Assembly: GCF_902686445.1 (NCBI RefSeq)
Contig: NC_062229.1
Span: 6,791,503-6,855,502 of the forward strand
Length of the DNA: 64,000 bases
DNA from: Sciurus carolinensis
Lineage: Eukaryota > Chordata > Mammalia > Rodentia > Sciuridae
Reading direction: 5' to 3'
In this document: positions 34,561 through 46,082 of the stretch, piece by piece
Numbering within the stretch: position 1 is the stretch's first letter
How the letters are laid out: each line of letters starts with the position of its first letter
Made by a program: the position numbers and the translations under genes
Notes under the pieces: model-generated
Databases searched by the model: none
What the model was told of the DNA's origin: nothing
The model's input: only the letters and a program-made list of their open reading frames with translations

Positions 34561-36424
34561 AGAAATGACAGTTCAATAACTGCATCTATTGTGGTTATCA
34601 TACTGCCTCCAACTTCACAAAGATAATGTCTCCATGAAGTAAAATAACAAAAGTAGATCCACTGTGCAGATAATTTGAATAAAGTATTGCAATCAGTACA
34701 AGAGGCTCTTCTTATATTTGAATATCATCACTGTTGGAATGTCATCTGGAATTTATAATATTCTACTGCAATATTTGGCAGCACTCATGAAATATTCTTC
34801 ATCCTCAAAAGATCATCAGAGAATCCACAGTGCCTTATGTTATGTGAAATTGATTAAAGAAAATACCCATGACACCTCCCTCATAAGTATGGCATTTGAT
34901 TTAAGTTTTACTGGTAGAATCACTGTGTATAGAAAGAGCAATAATAAGGACAAAAATAGAAATTTTTCTTTGATTTTCAGGAAATGTTAAGGTGAATAAA
35001 ACTCGGGATTCAAATAAAAATGTGACTCATTTTATTTGATATTTAGTTATTGAATATATGAAAATTTGATAGAGTAAACTTTTAATACCTGTCTCTAAAA
35101 CTGTTATGCATTAACAAAATGTCAGTGTCACTTTTCTTTTACAATTAACTAACTTCAGAAATGGCTTGTTATGAAAGGAGTGATGAAACATTTCAAGTAC
35201 AATTGAGTTATATCACTTCACTTTTAGTATCTCCCTTTGCTAGACTGGGCAGTGATATGGTAGTTTTAATGATGAAAGGGTCCTGAGAAAGAGGACAATA
35301 TGTCTGCGAATAACAAATGGTCAGATTATGTCTAGTGAATAAATGAAGTGAAAGAAATCATAAAGAAAATATGTGAGCTCAATATTTTGACAAAATTTTT
35401 TTAAGTAAAATGTTTGAAACACTAATGAACATTTATTTATATTTGTTTTCTTCTATGTCCATAGTAATGCACATAAGTTATTCATAAATTAACATCTTCA
35501 CATGTGTATTATATCATTATAAAGTAAAAGCATACACATGTGATAAAATGTACCCATACTAAAATGTGAAAGTATTTAAATAAGGAGATTTCTCTTATTT
35601 CAGAGGTTAAAAGTTAGTAGAACTTATCAATGCCCAACCACACACATGAAAACATAAAAGTCAGAAAACAAAATCTGATATATGCAAGATACATATACCT
35701 GCTCTTCCTGAGGGTGATTTCATTAGTAATATTCTTCTACTTGTGGACTAGTAGAAGTGCCCAGAAACCTTTGATCACAGTTTATCATAGGGAAAGCCCA
35801 AAAACAAGACCTCCAAAAATGTCAACATGCTGAATTACTATAATTTCTGGAGGCAAAAAAAAGTAAAACAAATAGAAAGATACTGAATACTCATACATTC
35901 TGGAAAAAAATCAAGAAGCCGTTCACTATTAAGAAAAGGAAATGAAATTTTCAGTTATAATTCAAATGTCTGCAAATAACATTTTGTATATATTTTTAGA
36001 GACATGAGACCACAATTAGTGTACATGTATAAAAAACTGAAATTTTTCTCAGATGATACAAAAGAATACATCTTCCCACTTTAGCCTGTATCTATGGTAC
36101 CTTCAATCATCACCTATTTTTGCTTCTGACAGATGCAATCCAAATATTTTTCTAAGTCTAATGGGTTTTTCACAATATATTGGTATTTGAAGCTGTGTAG
36201 ACAATGGAGAGTTATCTAATTATTTACCAAAAATCTTCTGGCATCATGGCAGTGGTGACTGAGGATAAATATTTTTAAATACCATATAGTACTTACCATT
36301 AAATTGCTTGTTGGGAAAAGATGAAAGCAAATTACACTTTAAAGCAGCAGTGTAACAATCAATGTTCTTCATCTTCACTTGAATTGTAATTGCAAAATAG
36401 TACTGGATTCCTCTGTAAACTTAA
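34561..36424. other. AT-rich sequence, nothing recognised
   Basis: No gene, exon or nameable repeat seen. Frames at 34718-34990 and 35630-35833 have no recognised content. Confidence 0.35.
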
Positions 36425-36655
36425 AATCCAGCACTGCAAGGTGGCAGATGCCTGTAAACTCAGCCACACTGGAGTCTGAGGCTGCAGTACTGCAAGTTCA
36501 AAGGCACCATCAGCAAATTACTGAATTCTTCAGACATGTAGCAGACCCTGCCTCAAAATATTACAGCAAAAAGTAATTGAAAAGAATGAAAAAAGTGGCT
36601 CAGTGGTATAGGTCACTTCAGTTCCCAATAAAAATTTTTAAAAAGGAAAAAAAAA
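36425..36655 (+). mobile_element. B1-ID dimeric SINE
   Basis: 7SL-type part first (agatgcctgtaaactcagc, then ggctgcagtactgcaagttca, then cctgcctcaaaat). An ID-type part follows (agtggctcagtggtataggtc and ttcagttccc) before an A-rich tail. This arrangement is characteristic of sciurid B1-dID elements. Confidence 0.6.
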
Positions 36656-37029
36656 CTTCAAATTTATTCTTTAATGAAGAATCCTAAATACTTTTCCATA
36701 TGTTCATATGTCACTTTGAGATCTGATTGAGTACACTTAGTCAAGGATGCTTGCTTAGCCCATTGTTTGATTCCCAGTAAATATGAAAGGATAAAGAATT
36801 TGCTGTTCAAGACTTTCCTTATTAATTTGAAAGAAACATTTGTAAAAAGACATATTTTTAACACCTATATACATTGTAAATATTTTGAAAGCACATTGAT
36901 TTAGCTAAAAATTTGCTGACATACAGGGCATTTTTATTTTTATTTTGGTAAACTGAACTTCAGAACACTTACTCTTAGTCTTTGGGTTTAGCTCCACATG
37001 TGAGTTTCGCATGACACTCCATTGGTTGA

Positions 37030-38050
37030 ATCCTTCCTTTGCCAAAGAAGAGAAAAAAGAGGATTTGGTTACTCAACAGCAAGGCTAGGCACTACCCCTT
37101 CCAAAAATTGCAGGACACAGAGGCTAAGGAGGTCCAAAGGGCAGGAAAGTCAAATATCTTGGTGAGGGGAGATCCACACTGTCCGTGTTCTTCCCCTTCA
37201 GACAGAATGGTGGCTGCTTCACTTCTCCCATGTGTCCCGCTGCCAGTTTCTCTGGCCCCTTGCCAGTGGGTTCCAGCCCAATTGACCTACCAGTTCTTCT
37301 CATCCCTCTCACTGATTCCACCCTCTCCATGACAGACCATTTGCTATAGTATCCCCACTTTGCCCAGAGTCACAGCCTTCAGTACACTGTTTCCAGGGAC
37401 ATACTGCAACTGGTACCTCCTGGACCTCCTGACACTGCCTGTGACCAAAGTCCAAGCACTCCACTGTAGTGCTAGGGGAGGAGCCCTAGGGTCCCTGATC
37501 CTGAGTCTGCAGAGTCCAGGGAGGGACACAGAAGTGCTGTTCCTCCCACTCAATGAAAAGCTCCCCTGCAATTCACTACTACACTTCCAATCCAGCAAGT
37601 CTCTGCTCACAGCACCCAAAAAGCAAAGCTCCACAGTTAAACAACTAGTCACTAGGAAAAAGTTGTTGCCAGGTGACCTTCCAAATGCCAGAGTATGCAC
37701 CCTTACACCATTCTGATTGGCTGGGCTGTGGAAGCTTCCTCAGCACATGCATGTGCCAGGCCATGGGTGGGGCCAACACCTGCCCACAGTTTCCTTTCAA
37801 ATGTCAAACCCTATTAGCAGTTGTCCTGAGTGTTCCAGACATTCTCAGGACAGGCTCCTGTCTGGGGGAAAGCAGCCTGTGGGCCTGGGTGGGCTCAAAG
37901 TAGGGTGGAATTTCAGGAGGTTGAAGGTCCTGTCTCCAAGGACACTCCCCTATCCAACTCCTTGCATGTGCTCATCCCTTGCTTTGTTCCTCTTCCTGAA
38001 GCCACTGTGTCCCGCCCTGTTTCCACTGGAATTGAACTAAGGTCACAATA
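37030..38050. other. GC-rich stretch, overlapping open frames on both strands
   Basis: Notably GC-richer than its surroundings, with 118-codon frames on both strands (37360-37716 plus, 37344-37700 minus) and an inverted CCAAT (ctgattggctgg) near 37710. CpGs are few. Neither protein has a recognisable domain, and overlapping frames on both strands are expected from composition. It lies between the minus-strand ankyrin exons and the RYR3-like exons. It could hold a decayed promoter or an unclassified repeat; I cannot decide. Confidence 0.25.
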
Positions 38051-39239
38051 GAAGGCTATTTAGGTGAATTCAGAGACACATGCAAAATACATGGTATGGA
38101 GAGTGAACTTTGAAGGGTAACCAGCAAACATCCTCGGAGAAAGTACAGCATATCTGCTGGCCTCCCAACTCTCTCCTGTGACCCAGTCTTACCTTAGTTT
38201 TACCTTTAATATAACTCTATATATTGGAATTCTTTTCATTATTTGAGGACTTGAGCATCATTTCACAACATTTCTGTGTTTACTTTTTAAACTGGTCATT
38301 GACTTGTGTCAACATTCGTACTGTTATCGCTATGTTAAAATGACCCCTTGGCAGCTATCCAGATACCCAAGACTGAGCAAAAATTTTCTGAGGTCACTTT
38401 TCCCATCCCTCTACCTCTTGGCTCCAGGTCTTCCTGCTCTTTGTCACCCTCCCACCTGGGGACTGCTCTTCCTCAGCAGCGAGTGCTCTGTGGCAGCAGT
38501 ATGAGCCTCAACTTAGTCACAACCCCCACTCTCATAAATCACTACTGGGACATATATCTTTGCCTATCCTTACAGTCCTGGTGTTACTCCTGGTTGTCTG
38601 GGACTGCATCCGGGTTGTAAGCACCCAGATCCTTCTCAACCTCTCTGGAGTCCTAGAAGCAATGAGTCACTGTCCAAAAGAGACAGCTTGAGGCACAGCT
38701 GCCCAGGCTCCATCCCCAGCAGGCTAGAAAGGGAGTCACTGGCCTGCATAGGCAGCATTGTGCCTTATCCTTGCCAGGTGAAGAATCACCTGGAAGATGA
38801 ACAACTACAGCTAAGTGGAAGAAGAGAAGCACCCTCAATGACCTTCAAGAGGGAGAGTCTGGACATTGCCATTGTAATTTGCAAATATGTGTTGACTGAG
38901 TGGATGTATGTAGGGATGGGTGGGTAGATGAATGGGTATGTGGCTGCCTGAATGGAGGAATGTAGAGCAGACTATTTCTTTATCCCTATTTCCACTGATT
39001 CTACTTTTTGGCAGATCATCATTCATATTTTCACAATGGTCTCAGCATAAATATTGTGAACAATCTTTGTTCTCCTTCTTAAATCATTCTGTATCCCGAT
39101 ATTAGAGTCCCATCTAAAATTCATATTAAATCATGACATCCCCACATTTTCTTATTTAAAAAAACTTAGTGTATACAATTATTTGAAAAAAAGAATTCAA
39201 AGTCCTTCATGTAATATTCAAGATTCTTCACAAATTGGT
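38051..39239. other. Unassigned sequence
   Basis: Moderate GC, with no exon, RNA gene or nameable repeat that I can support. Confidence 0.3.
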
Positions 39240-39690
39240 CAGAACATCCACCTCTACCCACCATTGTTTTCTCATGTTGATTGTTAATTAGCTTTGCAAT
39301 AGTGGACTATTTGATATTTCCTGGGAAGTGTTTGCACCCCACACTTATGACCCTTAACTTTTTCATTCCCTTTCATATATTTTTAAGACATCCAAGACAC
39401 TGTTGTTTTCTCTTTGAAGCCTTCCCAGACCTTTTAAACAGAATTGACTATTGCCTCCTAAGTTATCCTGTTATGCCTGGCATATACGTAAAAAAACAAA
39501 ACAAAACAAAAAAACCTGCACCTAAGATAATAATCTTTCTATTTGAATTTAAAACATGAGAACTGGGAAAAGGGCTCTCAAGGTTTGTATGTGTATCTAT
39601 TAGAATGTGTTCTCTTGAAACCACAGGTCATATTTGACTCTTGATTACAATAGTTCATTGTACATGGTAAACACTCATTCTCTCATTCAA
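39240..39690 (+). mobile_element. L2 LINE 3' fragment
   Basis: The order of landmarks fits an L2 3' end: ctctttgaagccttcccagacc, then tagaatgtgttctcttgaaa, then attgtacatggtaaacactca (equivalent to the cacatagtaggtgctcaata end). Confidence 0.5.
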
Positions 39691-40585
39691 CAGATTCTAC
39701 CTAGTGCCAAATAGGAGCAGATAGGTAATAAGACATTAACCTGTGTAGAAAGAAATTAAAATCCTGGATGGGTTTCTGTTCACAGAGCCCTTTTATCACT
39801 TCCAGAGCATACAACGTCATGGCCCATGTTAATTCCATATTAAGTACTTCATGAATACTGCTCTTATTATTTAATATAAGAACTCATCCTTACACACAGA
39901 TACCATACTGTAAATTAGTCCTCAGAGGATATGTAGGGACAGATTTTTAGAATATCCTACCAAAACATGCAAGTAATACAATGAGAAATATAATCCTTGC
40001 TTTGTCCTTGCCAATTATAAACTATGGCTATTAATACTGAACCAAACTGCATTAGCAAAGGGTTAAAAAGTGAACTGCTTTCAACTGTTTTCTTAAAAGG
40101 TATTATCTAGAAGAAATGGGTTTTTATACCACCTTACAAATCCATCCACTTAATATTTATTGAACACCAATTCTAATGTGTTTTTCAGGAAAAATGTAAC
40201 TTATTAAGTATTGCCAATATGTTTAAATATAAATGATAAAAGTGGGATTTGGGAAAAATAGGTTTACCCCCATAATGAATGAAAATGGCTCTTCTAGAGG
40301 ACTGGCTAGGCAGAAGATGTGGCCAATATCTCATCAGAGAGATGACTACTTGCCACAGACTCTTCTAGAAGGTCAGCCCTCCCTTGCCCTGCAGATTAAC
40401 TGTGGTACTGAGCTACCCACTGAGAGACAGGCCTAATTCTGCAGGTGTCCATAATGGAATAAAACCCACTCCATGCCCCTTAGACTAGAAGGTCCTACCT
40501 TACCACCCCTTTCATTCCTCTATTCAGCCTTGAAGAACTACTAATAAATTTGATGGCAGAGGCAGCAAAGCAAAACCAATACCAC

Positions 40586-40730
40586 ATTCTTCATCTCTGG
40601 CTTCCACATTGTAGCTGTAGTCCAGCAGCATGTGCATAGCCTCGTGCAGACTTTCCTCATTTGATTTCTTAGTTCTGATATCCAGGAGGGTGCAGGGCAC
40701 CAGAAGAAGGTATCCTCTGTTCTTTACATC
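40586..40730 (-). pseudogene. RYR3-like exon: repeat 2, C-terminal part
   Basis: The acceptor (ctttcccatgcag) precedes DVKNRGYLLLVPCTLLDIRT then KKSNEESLHEAMHMLLDYSY and NVEARDEE. The RYR pattern is DVKNRRNPRLVPYTLLD-x-RTKKSN with EAVRTLLGYGYN(L/I)E. A GTGGTA donor follows. This is the only exon of the set that is fully open, but it is clearly diverged. Confidence 0.85.
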
Positions 40731-42794
40731 CTGCATGGGAAAGCGGTGAGCATCCATCATAGCAAGATAGCAGACTGTGGAACAAATTGACTGGTGAACA
40801 CGTCAAAACCCAATCCAAGGGTAAAAGCTGCCACTTCACACTCCCTTTGCCTTCCCAGGCTCCAGGAGTTACCCAAATGCCATCGAAGTGAAGAGATTAT
40901 AACACAGGAATAAGAGCATCAATTTAAAACAGGTGCTCAGTGAGAAAGGGGAAAGATAAGGACAGTCATCAAAACCAGCTTTACCTGCCTCTAACCATCT
41001 TCCAGGCTACAAGGCACTGGGCATAGCTCGCGGACAAGTCTCGGTAACAAGCAGAGCCCAATTGGTACTGGTCACCCCTCAGTGATTTTCAGTCAGTAGA
41101 AAATACAAGGCCACTTTCCCTTCTTCAAACAGAATCCAGCCTGTTAAGGGCAGCCACTCCACAACCATCCAGGACCTTGGAAAATATGCACTAGGTAGTC
41201 TCCACACAAACCAGGTTACACCAAGAAAACTGAGATGACTATCAAACATACCACTGACCTATCGTGAAAGAGTATCTGGAGTGGAAATGGGGTTAGAATG
41301 CTACTGACAAAGGATTCCTCATCTTGGGGAAGAAGAAAATTCACTTCAGGGACAGACACAGATGCATCCATGCCTTTAAAAGTTTAGGCACTGCCCTCCA
41401 AGAAAGTATTTTTCATTCACCGAGACTCTGCTGTGGTATTTACTAAGTTTCCATATTTCAGGAAGCATAGTCAATTCTAATTTGCCTTGTCATAAAGAGG
41501 AACTGGGAGGCTGTGGATGTTCCTACACTTTCTCACATCCCACAAAGCTGTGGTGGTCAGGGGTGATCCTGGTGGACAGGGGCTAGAACTGTTCCATAAC
41601 TTTTCTTCCAGCAAGTTCATTTCTTCTCCAGCATAGTCACTGCAATGGCTAATTCAGAATGGCTGAACACTATCCCCACCTGCAAACAATCTGGTGACTC
41701 CTCAGGGCAGGGCCACTCCCAAATGATCCCAAAACAAACACAGAGTATAAACAGTGGCTCTGCACTGCCAATGCAGCTGCCAGATGTACTGCCCAGCCAC
41801 CTCCCTTGGGACATGGTACGTCCCCCAACTTTTCAATTTAGGAAACCTGAAGCTTCAGGGAGTGCTACTTGGTGCAGATGGTGTCCAACTGCTAAAGCTG
41901 CAGCTCTGGCTCCAGAGCATGCTGAGGTCTGCCACCAACTGTGCTCAAGGGGCAGGAGAGGACTATCAACAAACCCTGCTTTCAAGCTGCTGAGATCAGT
42001 TTTGAACTAGAAGACATAGTCTAGAGGGAGATAAAAAGCCTAAGACATCATCATTCCCATTACTCAGCAAACTTGCTCTGTCAGCGGGGAACTGGTAGAG
42101 GAGGGAGCTGGGAGTTACGTAGAAGAGGAGAAGAAAGGGAGCAATGGTTCAGATGGAGCCTGGTGTGTTTATGAGAAGAAGGAACCACCTTCAGAGGAAG
42201 GAGCACTCTCATGGAAGAGGTAAACATCAGGGAAATCCTGCATAGTACCAAAAAGTTCCTTAAACTTTTTCTCTGGTGAAAATTCAGATTAGAATTAGCA
42301 CATGCATACACACAGCATAGAAGATTTAGTGTTAACATTTTCATTGACTATGACCAGTGTAATTCAATATAAAATATCATTTAATGGGGTAAATCACACT
42401 AACTTTTCTTCTTCCAAATGACATAAGTCACTTATTACAAGGGCTTTGAAAATGCATTTCCCAAACCACGTTTTAGGCTTTCTATGGAACAATATTCTAA
42501 GCCTAAATGCAATGATCCATTTTATTACTGAAAATCTTCCAGTAAGGGCATCCCACCAGAAGCCAGCAGGAAGCACTGTAATAAGAAAGTAGAGGATTCT
42601 GTCTCTGGGGTCCAAGGTCTTGACCACAGTCCTGCTTCTCCCACCTCCTGGTTGTGCAGTGTTGGGCACACTGCTCTTTCTAAAGCTCTGGGTATACCCA
42701 ATGTGAAACTGTCATAATTTAAGCCCTCCTCTTGCAAATACTGCTAATTCCCACTGAAGTCAATTTCAGAGTACTTGCCAAGATGTCTGTGTTC

Positions 42795-42955
42795 CTGCTG
42801 GATGTCATTAAATCAGGCCCTGCCAGATTGGATCCCAGGCCCACACAATGTGAGCATTTTGGGCCAACTTGTCCCCCATTGCTTCCTGAGAGGGAATGAG
42901 TTTTATAAAGCTCAGGTCCATCAGGGTGGGTTTGTACCCACTTGTCAGCTGGTAA
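42795..42955 (-). pseudogene. RYR3-like exon: repeat 2, N-terminal part
   Basis: After a tactttgtag acceptor it reads YQLTSGYKPTLMDLSFIKLI, then PSQEAMGDKLAQNAHIVWA, the RYR3 signature before the WARDRIRQGWTYG segment. Two adjacent stops (TAA TGA) replace the WTYG region. The donor is GAACAC in place of a GT. Confidence 0.9.
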
Positions 42956-44019
42956 CTACAAAGTAAACAAATTTATAATTAAAATTTACAATCCTATGAC
43001 AGTCACGTGGCACATGGTCCCTCCTAATCCCAACTGCTCCATAAACCACAGTGGAATCCAGGGGTTATGGACCAGTTAGCAAGCCTGCACCCCCTTTACT
43101 TTAGCTGACACAGACAGAAAAGTCACATGACCTGCATGTTTCCACTGCCACACCAACCAAGTAAAAAGGAGATGACTTACTCATTTCTCAAAGATGTTAT
43201 CATTGTGTGTGTGCCTGATATTTGAGGCTTCTGAATAGTTTAAATCTATGTTAACTACTAAACATCTAATGGACTTCTCTCCATGTAAAACTCTCATTTT
43301 CTTCAATTGTTAAATGTAATAGTAACATCATATTCATTTCATAAATCAGCATGTCATTTTACTAACTATTCCTCATTCTAAAGGAAAATTCTATATTTGC
43401 AATTTATTTCTCTATTGCAGTCCCTACTTATGATACTTAGGAAGCCAATAAATAGGAGTGACGCCAACAGGAACAGAAAATGTCAGCTATGCAATCACAA
43501 TGACCTAAAATGAGATTACATTTTATTTCCCTAGAGTTCAGGAAATTCTGAGCAGGGGCTATTTCCACACTTCGAATGAGAGACAAAAGGTCTTATAATA
43601 GTCAGAAGCTTTAATCTTTTGAATAATGCAAAACTGAAAATGTTGACTTCTCTGTCCACACAGTCTTTCCCCATAGCATTCCTGAGACTGCCACAAAATC
43701 CAGATCACAACTGTTTCTGGCTCATTCTTCTTGCTTATTTTCAGTGATTGACTATACCTTGATCTGTTTCTGATCCATTTTTTGCCATTATATCAAAAAC
43801 AATTCTCAGCTGATAGCACCCTTTTGATAAATAGTTTCTGAAGGAATTAATTTTATTGGTCAAATTAAATGTTAATAAACATGCATCTTCATCTCAGTGT
43901 CTCCTTTTGTGAAAATGAAGAAAATTCACCATATAATAATACTAACTTTAAAGAAAGTATCAGAACATGTGCAAAAATGGGTTTTCAAATAAAACTGTAA
44001 GTCATCTTTCTCCAGTTCA
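42956..44019. other. Intron of the RYR3-like pseudogene, unassigned
   Basis: AT-rich, no repeat named. The exon for repeat 1 (HELWVMNKIELGW region) should lie somewhere between 42956 and 49055 but was not found. Confidence 0.4.
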
Positions 44020-44125
44020 TGGCTAACATCAAAAACCACACTCCTCTGAGAACAGCAAGTTTCTCCACATTGGTCACAACAGTGCCCAGCACCTAGCAAG
44101 GTGACCAGTTCATGGTGAGCAATCC
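44020..44125 (+). mobile_element. L2/MIR-type 3' end fragment
   Basis: cagtgcccagcacctagcaagg then tcatggtgagcaatccat resembles the cagtgcctggcacatagtaggtgctcaata terminus shared by L2 elements. Confidence 0.45.
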
Positions 44126-44561
44126 ATATATTGCAACAATAGTTTTTAAAGTTACCTGTACCTTAATTACTCTTATTTCCTTATAAAACATCTTGTATTT
44201 GATAAGTAATTTATTTATAGGCAAAAACCACAGAAATATTCCATTTCAAGTAGACTGACTGTTCCAGCAAATAAAACAATTATGACTAATTACTGGCTAA
44301 TGTCAATTTACACTAAATTTACAAACATAAAATTTTGTTCTGTCTGAAATAAAAATACTATATGCATGGGTCATTAACAATATTTCTTCTTTCTTTTTAA
44401 TTACAGAAGCTACATGAGAATTTTTTGTTCATTCATATAGATCATTGGATCTTGCAGATTTCTGATGTTTAAGTGTACAACTAAATTTGCAAGCTCTGAG
44501 TACAGTCACATATACAAGTTCTCCTTCAGCTAACATTTTCTTCAAGAAGGAGCACCCACAG

Positions 44562-44700
44562 ATTGGGGTAGTGGGTCAATGGTAGAGCACCTGCCTACCA
44601 TGTGTGAGGCACTGGGTTTGATCCACAGCACCACATAAAAATAAATAAATAAAATAAAGGTACTATGTCCATTTACAACTAAAAATATTTTTAAAAAAGA
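44562..44700 (+). mobile_element. Sciurid ID-type SINE
   Basis: Clear ID body: gggtcaatggtagagcacct, then tgcctaccatgtgtgaggca, then gggtttgatccacagcacc. The tail is (AAAT)n, followed by gtccatttacaactaaaa, the extension typical of squirrel IDs. Confidence 0.85.
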
Positions 44701-46082
44701 AAGAGCACCCGTAATTTGAATAAACAGTAATCCTACTGGCAGAGACTAGTTTTCAAGTTCCATGCTATTTGTTGGAAGCAGTCTGCAGAATGTGATGCAG
44801 AGCCCCATCTGCAGGCCTTCCCAACTCTCTTCTCAGTTCTCTGAGGTGTCCAAAGTAACCCAGGACAGGATAATACACAGCCCTCTTCCTTCTCTCTCTT
44901 TCCAGTGCCTTCATGCCACCTGGTCAATCAATAGCTAATACAAATTATTGTTTTGTGGTTGAAAAAGAACAACAAATTCTTTTGAATAGAATGTGATTTG
45001 ACATGAATCTTAGAAACTAAATGATTTCAAATAATTTCAGACTGATTCCTAGAAATTTAAAGGAAATAGAGATCATTCTGACAATTCCTGAGAGGTAATA
45101 TTCCATACCCCTAAAGTAGGGAAAAGTCCTATCACTACCATATCTACTGATACAAAATATGCACACTTCCTATAAAAGACTTCTGTGTTACATCCCACCA
45201 TCTCAAACTTCCTGGAAAAATTCTGCAGAATCAGTCAGTGAGTTCCTCTCTCCCTCTGTCTATTTGCTTACCAGGTAGGTTGTTTGGCTTTCATTTCTCC
45301 TACTTTAACATGCTAGGTCTGTATCATCTATCATCTACAAAATTAGCTTCTAAGGAATATAGATAAAATTAAGCAAATATAATCTCTTGGTTTTCCAAAT
45401 ACCAAAACATTTATAGTTAATAGATTTTAGCCTTATTTTGACAAACATATAATCTAATAATACAGAACAATAAAAACAACAATGAATAATGAATTACTCA
45501 AACAGCTTGGTATAAGTTTCCTTACAGTAAAATATCTGTTTTAAATAACTCTGGAGAAAGAAGTAAACAAAAAAAAAAAAAAAAACTGGTAAAGTGCCAG
45601 CTCCATTTGTTTCAAGTTACCCAAGAAGTAAACAGAACATTGGCAGCACTTGGCCCCACTGAGGAATCCTCAGGTAAATTAGCAACTCAGTTTTGCACTT
45701 CAGCCCTGTGACTCACATGTTTCCTATGCAGGTATCTGAAGGAGCCCTTGAAAAGAGCTTGGTATCATATCACTGAAGGGTCAACTAAAGTGATGAAGCA
45801 AAATGGGGCAGAACATGAAAATTTCTCTTAAGAAGCAAGCCTTCTCTTTTGTTCTCAGCCACCCCACCTCCCAAGCTTGCTTCTTTAGTATAAATCAAGA
45901 TAAATGAAACTTGGAAACCATTAAGTTGTGAATGATGTGCAGTAAGCATATAAAGATGATGTCCAAGTTTATTGGATGTTAGCTGTAAATTTCAATACCA
46001 AATCAGCCCTGCACATCCTTAGAACAAATGGGAAGATTTCAGATGACTAACAAGTTGTGCTGAAAGCACATCTCCTAGAAAT

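Noticed and set aside
37344..37716. 118-codon frames on both strands
   Set aside because: Overlapping on opposite strands, no domain, no splice or start context; best explained by local GC content.
40250..40440. Minus-strand block as the next RYR3-like exon (SPRY2 start)
   Set aside because: A loose resemblance (V-V-x-x-x-M-R-x-W, later R-A-x-F) is too weak and needs several gaps; an alignment would be required.
44733..44927. Candidate for the missing RYR3-like repeat 1 exon
   Set aside because: The minus-strand frame has an HLRELRREL-like stretch but none of the conserved HELW or RDDNKRQHPCLVEF residues.
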